DNA from: Candidatus Moraniibacteriota bacterium
GTDB taxonomy: Bacteria; Patescibacteriota; Minisyncoccia; Moranbacterales; UBA2206
NCBI GenBank assembly: GCA_023261605.1
Contig: JAHFOP010000001.1
Span: forward strand, 1 to 32,126
Length of the DNA stretch: 32,126 nt
Direction of reading: 5' to 3'
The notes under the pieces: generated by a model
The model's database searches: none
The model's input: the letters and a program-made list of their open reading frames with translations, nothing else
Told to the model about the DNA's origin: nothing
Shown here: piece after piece, positions 28,769-32,126 of the stretch
Position numbering within the stretch: position 1 is the first letter of the stretch
How the letters are laid out: every line of letters begins with the position of its first letter
Position numbers and translations under genes: made by a program

Positions 28769-30358
28769 TTATTTCAATACATTTAGCAAACTTTCGCCGG
28801 TGATTTCGTCCGGCTTGGGCAGACCCATGATGTCCAAGATGGTTGGGGCGACATCACCCAGGAGGCCGGCCACTTCTACAGGCGTGTCAATGTCACGCGG
28901 CTTAGCCCTGTGATTCTTGGCGGTGACGTACCAAAGTGGCACGGGGTTGGCGCTGTGCTCGGTGTCATTTTCGCCAGTGTGGAAATCGATCATTTCTTCG
29001 GCATTACCGTGATCAGCGGTGATGAGCAGTTGTCCATTTTTTTTGATCACGGCGGTGATCACTTTTGTGAGACAGCTATCGATAAACTCAACTGCTTCAA
29101 TGGTGGCCTCTTCAATGCCAGTGTGACCGACCATATCGGCATTGGCAAAGTTAATCAGTATGAAATCATATTTTTCTTCTTCCACGAAGCCGAGAACCTT
29201 TTCTGTTATTTCCGCTGCGCTCATTTGCGGAAAGAGATTATAATTGGAAACGTCCTTGGATGGAATGATGACACGGTCTTCACCGGCGAAAGATTCTTCG
29301 TTGCCACCATTGAAAAAGTAGGTGACGTGAGCAAATTTTTCCGTTTCAGCGATACGGAGTTGTTTTAGATTGTTTTCACTGAGAACTTTTCCCAAGCACA
29401 TATTAACTTTGATTGGCGCGAAAGCGACTTGAACGGGGAGGCTGTCTTCATATTGAGTCATGGTGACGAAAAAAAGATCATTGAATTTAGTAACTGGGAA
29501 ATTGGAAAAGCTTGGGACGCAGAAAGCTTGAGTAATTTGCCGAGCGCGATCTTCGCGATAGTTGAAAAAAATGACAGAATCTCCATCGGTTATTTTCCCG
29601 ATGGGTGAGCCATTTTGACAAACTACTGCCGGCTCAAGGAACTCATCAAAAACTTCTTTTTTGTAGGAAGCTTTCAGATATTCTTCCGGATTCTCGGTTG
29701 TCGGTCCGCTACCTTCGGCGATAGTCGCGTAAGCTTTTTGAACGCGATCCCAATTATTATTTCTGTCCATAGCAAAATATCGTCCGCCAATCGATGCAAT
29801 GCGTCCGACGCCGTACCTTTCCATGCGGCTGTTAAGATCTCTTATGGATTCCAGTCCGGAAGTTGGAGAACTGTCTCGCCCGTCTGTAAAAACATGAAGG
29901 AAGACATTTTTCATTCCTTGATCTTTCATCATTTCCAAGAGAGCATACAGATGTTCAATATTAGAATGAACAGAGCCCTTTCCAACCAACCCCATAAGGT
30001 GCATCGCCTGTTTATTTTTTTTGGCGTGTGCGATAGCTTCCAAAAAAACTGAGTTTTGATAAAATTCTCCATTTTGGATAGACATTGTGATGCGGGGCAT
30101 ATTTTGGTAAATGATTTTACCGCTGCCGAGAGTCATGTGCCCAACTTCTGAGTTTCCCGCTTCGCCCCAAGGCAATCCAACGGAAATTCCGGAAGCTTGC
30201 AGGGCAATGTAAGGATAGTAAGCGTCTAATTTTTTGAAAGTGGGCAGTTTGGCGGCGGCGATGGCGTTGCCTCTGTCTTTCTCTCCAATACCCCAGCCAT
30301 CCAGCACAACGAGAACGACGGGTCGTGGTCGAGGGGTAGGTTGTTGTTTTTTAGACAT
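28769..30358 (-). CDS. gpmI: 2,3-bisphosphoglycerate-independent phosphoglycerate mutase
   Basis: Interconverts 3- and 2-phosphoglycerate in lower glycolysis, using two Mn2+ ions and a phosphoserine. 529 residues from ATG 30358 (a TTG at 30361 adds one residue). Family blocks: VLVVLDGWGIGEKDRGNA near the N-terminus, EVGHMTLGSGKIIYQ with the catalytic Ser in the preceding GNS, FTDGRDSSPTSGLE, RYFAMDRNNNWDRV, ITADHGNAEEMID and TEHSANPVPLWYV. The last two hold metal ligands. It is convergent with clpP and has its own promoter region; a TATAAT-like box (plus 30381-30386) lies upstream. Confidence 0.97.
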   Translation of the reverse strand: MSKKQQPTPRPRPVVLVVLDGWGIGEKDRGNAIAAAKLPTFKKLDAYYPYIALQASGISVGLPWGEAGNSEVGHMTLGSGKIIYQNMPRITMSIQNGEFYQNSVFLEAIAHAKKNKQAMHLMGLVGKGSVHSNIEHLYALLEMMKDQGMKNVFLHVFTDGRDSSPTSGLESIRDLNSRMERYGVGRIASIGGRYFAMDRNNNWDRVQKAYATIAEGSGPTTENPEEYLKASYKKEVFDEFLEPAVVCQNGSPIGKITDGDSVIFFNYREDRARQITQAFCVPSFSNFPVTKFNDLFFVTMTQYEDSLPVQVAFAPIKVNMCLGKVLSENNLKQLRIAETEKFAHVTYFFNGGNEESFAGEDRVIIPSKDVSNYNLFPQMSAAEITEKVLGFVEEEKYDFILINFANADMVGHTGIEEATIEAVEFIDSCLTKVITAVIKKNGQLLITADHGNAEEMIDFHTGENDTEHSANPVPLWYVTAKNHRAKPRDIDTPVEVAGLLGDVAPTILDIMGLPKPDEITGESLLNVLK

Positions 30359-30413
30359 CAAATTTATTTATTATTTATAAATTATAAACTAATAATAGCA
30401 TTATCGTACGCCT

Positions 30414-30442
30414 TTGACAAAAACTTGCTCTTCCAGTAATAT
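30414..30442 (+). promoter_or_regulatory. promoter of rny
   Basis: TTGACA (30414-30419), exactly 17 bases, TAATAT (30437-30442). The predicted leader before the rny ATG is about 130 bases and AT-rich, with no strong hairpin seen. Confidence 0.6.
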
Positions 30443-30576
30443 TTAGTTTGAGGGATATGTAATTAATTTGTTTAAATTAGTCTAGCTTCTCTTGATAAAG
30501 TAGGTAAAGTGAAGAAAATATTCGATAAAAATTACGAAAAACCACATGATTTATCAACGGAATAGAAAAAAACGTT

Positions 30577-32109
30577 ATGGAAACGAGCATAGCTATGGTT
30601 ATTGTAGGTGTTTTGGGTTTGGCCATTGGGTCAATAGCGGGTTATTTTACGCGCCAAACAATTGCTAAAAAACAACTTCATACGGCCGAGGGTAAGGTGA
30701 CAAGCCTGCTTGATGATGCAGACAAGCAAGTGAAAGAGCTTCTGATTGAAGCAAAAAACAAGGCCGTAACTATTTTGGAAGAGGCCAAGAAAAAAGAACA
30801 GGAAAGAGAAAATCAAATCATGCGCATGGAAGAGCGTATGGAAAAAAGAGAGGTTATCTTGGACGAAAAAACGGCCGAGATTGAGCGTGGCCGCGTAGCC
30901 TTGGAAAATAAGGCGGAAGAAATCAGACGCATCAGAAAAGAAGTGGAGGAAGTGCGCAAGCAAGAGCTCAAGCGTCTGGAAAAAATTGCAGGCTTGGGCA
31001 AAGAACAGGCAAAGAAGATTCTTTTGCAATTGACTGAAGAAGAAAATCGAGATTATGTTGCCAAAAAAATGAAAGAACTGGAAGCTTCCGGTCACGAAGA
31101 ATTGGAAAGAAAAGCGCGCGACATTATGACGGGAGCGATTCAGAAATATGCCGGATCACATTCAGCGGACGTGACGACAAGTACTGTGAGCATTCCATCT
31201 GACGAAGTGAAGGGGCGTATCATTGGAAGAGAAGGTCGAAACATCAAAGCGCTGGAACGCTTGACTGGCATTGAAATTATTGTCGATGACACGCCGGAAG
31301 CTATTGTCATTTCCGGATTTGATCCGGTCAGGCGCGAAATTGCCAAGATCGCCTTAGACAAATTGATTGGCGACGGTCGGATCCATCCGACTAAGATTGA
31401 AGAGGCGGTGGAATTTGCCAAAGTGGAAATCAACAAGAAAATCAAAGAAGCCGGCGAAACGGCCGTGTATGACGTGGGTGTGGTTGGTCTTGACCCTAAG
31501 CTAGTTCATATTATCGGTCGCTTGCGCTATCGCACCAGCTTTGGACAAAATGCTCTTTTGCATTCTATTGAAGTGGCACATCTGTCAGGTGCGCTGGCCG
31601 CAGAGCTTGGAGCGGACGTGACGTTGGCGAAAAAAGCCGGACTCTTGCATGATATCGGCAAAGCGGTGGATCATGAGGTGCAGGGTACGCATGTGGAAAT
31701 CGGCATTAAGATTTTGGAAAAATTCAATATCGGGAAAGATGTTATCACCGCGATGAAATCACATCACGAGGATTATCCTTTTGAAAATCCTGAATCAATG
31801 ATCATTTCTGCCGCGGATGCAATTTCTGCTTCACGTCCCGGCGCGCGCAAAGATTCTTTGGAGAATTATCTTAAGCGGCTGGAGGAGTTGGAAGGCGTGG
31901 CGAATTCTTTCCCGGAAGTGGAGAAGACTTATGCAATTCAAGCTGGCCGAGAAATTCGGGTGTTTGTGCGACCGGACAAAATCGATGATCTGGGCGCCAT
32001 GAAGCTCACGCGGGCTATTGCAGATAAGATCGAGAAAGAATTGAAATATCCCGGTGAAATTAAGGTGAATGTTATTCGAGAAGTGCGCGTGACTGAATAC
32101 GCAAGGTAA
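30577..32109 (+). CDS. rny: ribonuclease Y
   Basis: Membrane-anchored endoribonuclease that starts mRNA decay. 510 residues: an N-terminal transmembrane helix (about 5-24, IAMVIVGVLGLAIGSIAGYF), a long charged coiled coil (about 30-150), a KH domain (SDEVKGRIIGREGRNIKAL at about 208-226), and an HD domain with HSIEVAHLSGALA and LLHDIGKAVDHE. The C-terminus ends GEIKVNVIREVRVTEYAR, canonical for the family. Size and order are complete, so the enzyme is probably active. No downstream gene is visible before the window ends. Confidence 0.97.
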   Translation: METSIAMVIVGVLGLAIGSIAGYFTRQTIAKKQLHTAEGKVTSLLDDADKQVKELLIEAKNKAVTILEEAKKKEQERENQIMRMEERMEKREVILDEKTAEIERGRVALENKAEEIRRIRKEVEEVRKQELKRLEKIAGLGKEQAKKILLQLTEEENRDYVAKKMKELEASGHEELERKARDIMTGAIQKYAGSHSADVTTSTVSIPSDEVKGRIIGREGRNIKALERLTGIEIIVDDTPEAIVISGFDPVRREIAKIALDKLIGDGRIHPTKIEEAVEFAKVEINKKIKEAGETAVYDVGVVGLDPKLVHIIGRLRYRTSFGQNALLHSIEVAHLSGALAAELGADVTLAKKAGLLHDIGKAVDHEVQGTHVEIGIKILEKFNIGKDVITAMKSHHEDYPFENPESMIISAADAISASRPGARKDSLENYLKRLEELEGVANSFPEVEKTYAIQAGREIRVFVRPDKIDDLGAMKLTRAIADKIEKELKYPGEIKVNVIREVRVTEYAR

Positions 32110-32126
32110 TTTTTAAGTATCATTAG

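Noticed and set aside
1..32126. CRISPR arrays, insertion sequences, prophage genes, rRNA
   Set aside because: No regularly spaced repeats, transposase motifs, phage structural genes or rRNA-like sequence were seen.

Overview
The window looks like a compact chromosome segment from a Candidate Phyla Radiation (Patescibacteria) bacterium, most likely of the Parcubacteria group. This placement is inferred from gene style, not from a marker tree. Pointers are short AT-rich intergenic spacers with mini-repeats, mostly weak or absent Shine-Dalgarno sites, several small VirB2/TrbC-like pilins carrying a YLxAAGDE-type motif, a DUF4446 gene next to infB, and broken-up versions of classical operons. TGA acts as a normal stop. 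None of the nine tRNA genes encodes CCA, which fits the partial CCA-adding enzyme at the left edge.

Layout. 1-4131 (+): end of a tRNA nucleotidyltransferase, a putative zinc phospholipase C-like protein, the folate one-carbon pair fhs-folD and a 97-residue orphan. 4148-6653 (+): tRNA genes alternating with an RluA-type pseudouridine synthase and rplS. This part holds tRNA-Phe(GAA) interrupted by a 237-nt group I intron, the most striking feature of the window. 6665-9298: an accessory patch with an unknown minus-strand gene, a divergent tandem Lrp/AsnC-like regulator sharing a dyad operator with it, another unknown gene with a near-perfect Shine-Dalgarno, and several orphan hairpins. 9371-11921 (+): cell-envelope genes (four-helix membrane protein, secreted cysteine-rich protein, secreted 3D-domain protein). 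12023-12188 (+): tRNA-Cys and tRNA-Leu(TAA).

18155 down to 12261 (-): a long run DUF4446-infB-rbfA-nrnA-nfo-metallophosphoesterase-udg that joins translation initiation and ribosome maturation to DNA repair. 20366 down to 18366 (-): groES-groEL behind a sigma70-like promoter and a CIRCE operator, ended by two terminators. 20457-20543 (-): tRNA-Ser(CGA). 20681-24275 (+): a methyltransferase, a lipoprotein solute-binding protein without visible permeases, and three genes encoding four VirB2/TrbC-like pilin units. 24342-28683 (+): nusA-ppaC-tig-clpP behind a strong promoter and a leader hairpin. 28769-30358 (-): gpmI. 30577-32109 (+): rny.

No gene-free stretch exceeds 300 bases. The longest gaps (6654-6904, 8593-8806, 11094-11345, 30359-30576) hold terminators, promoters, dyads or AT-rich sequence. 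I see no CRISPR array, insertion sequence, rRNA or phage module.
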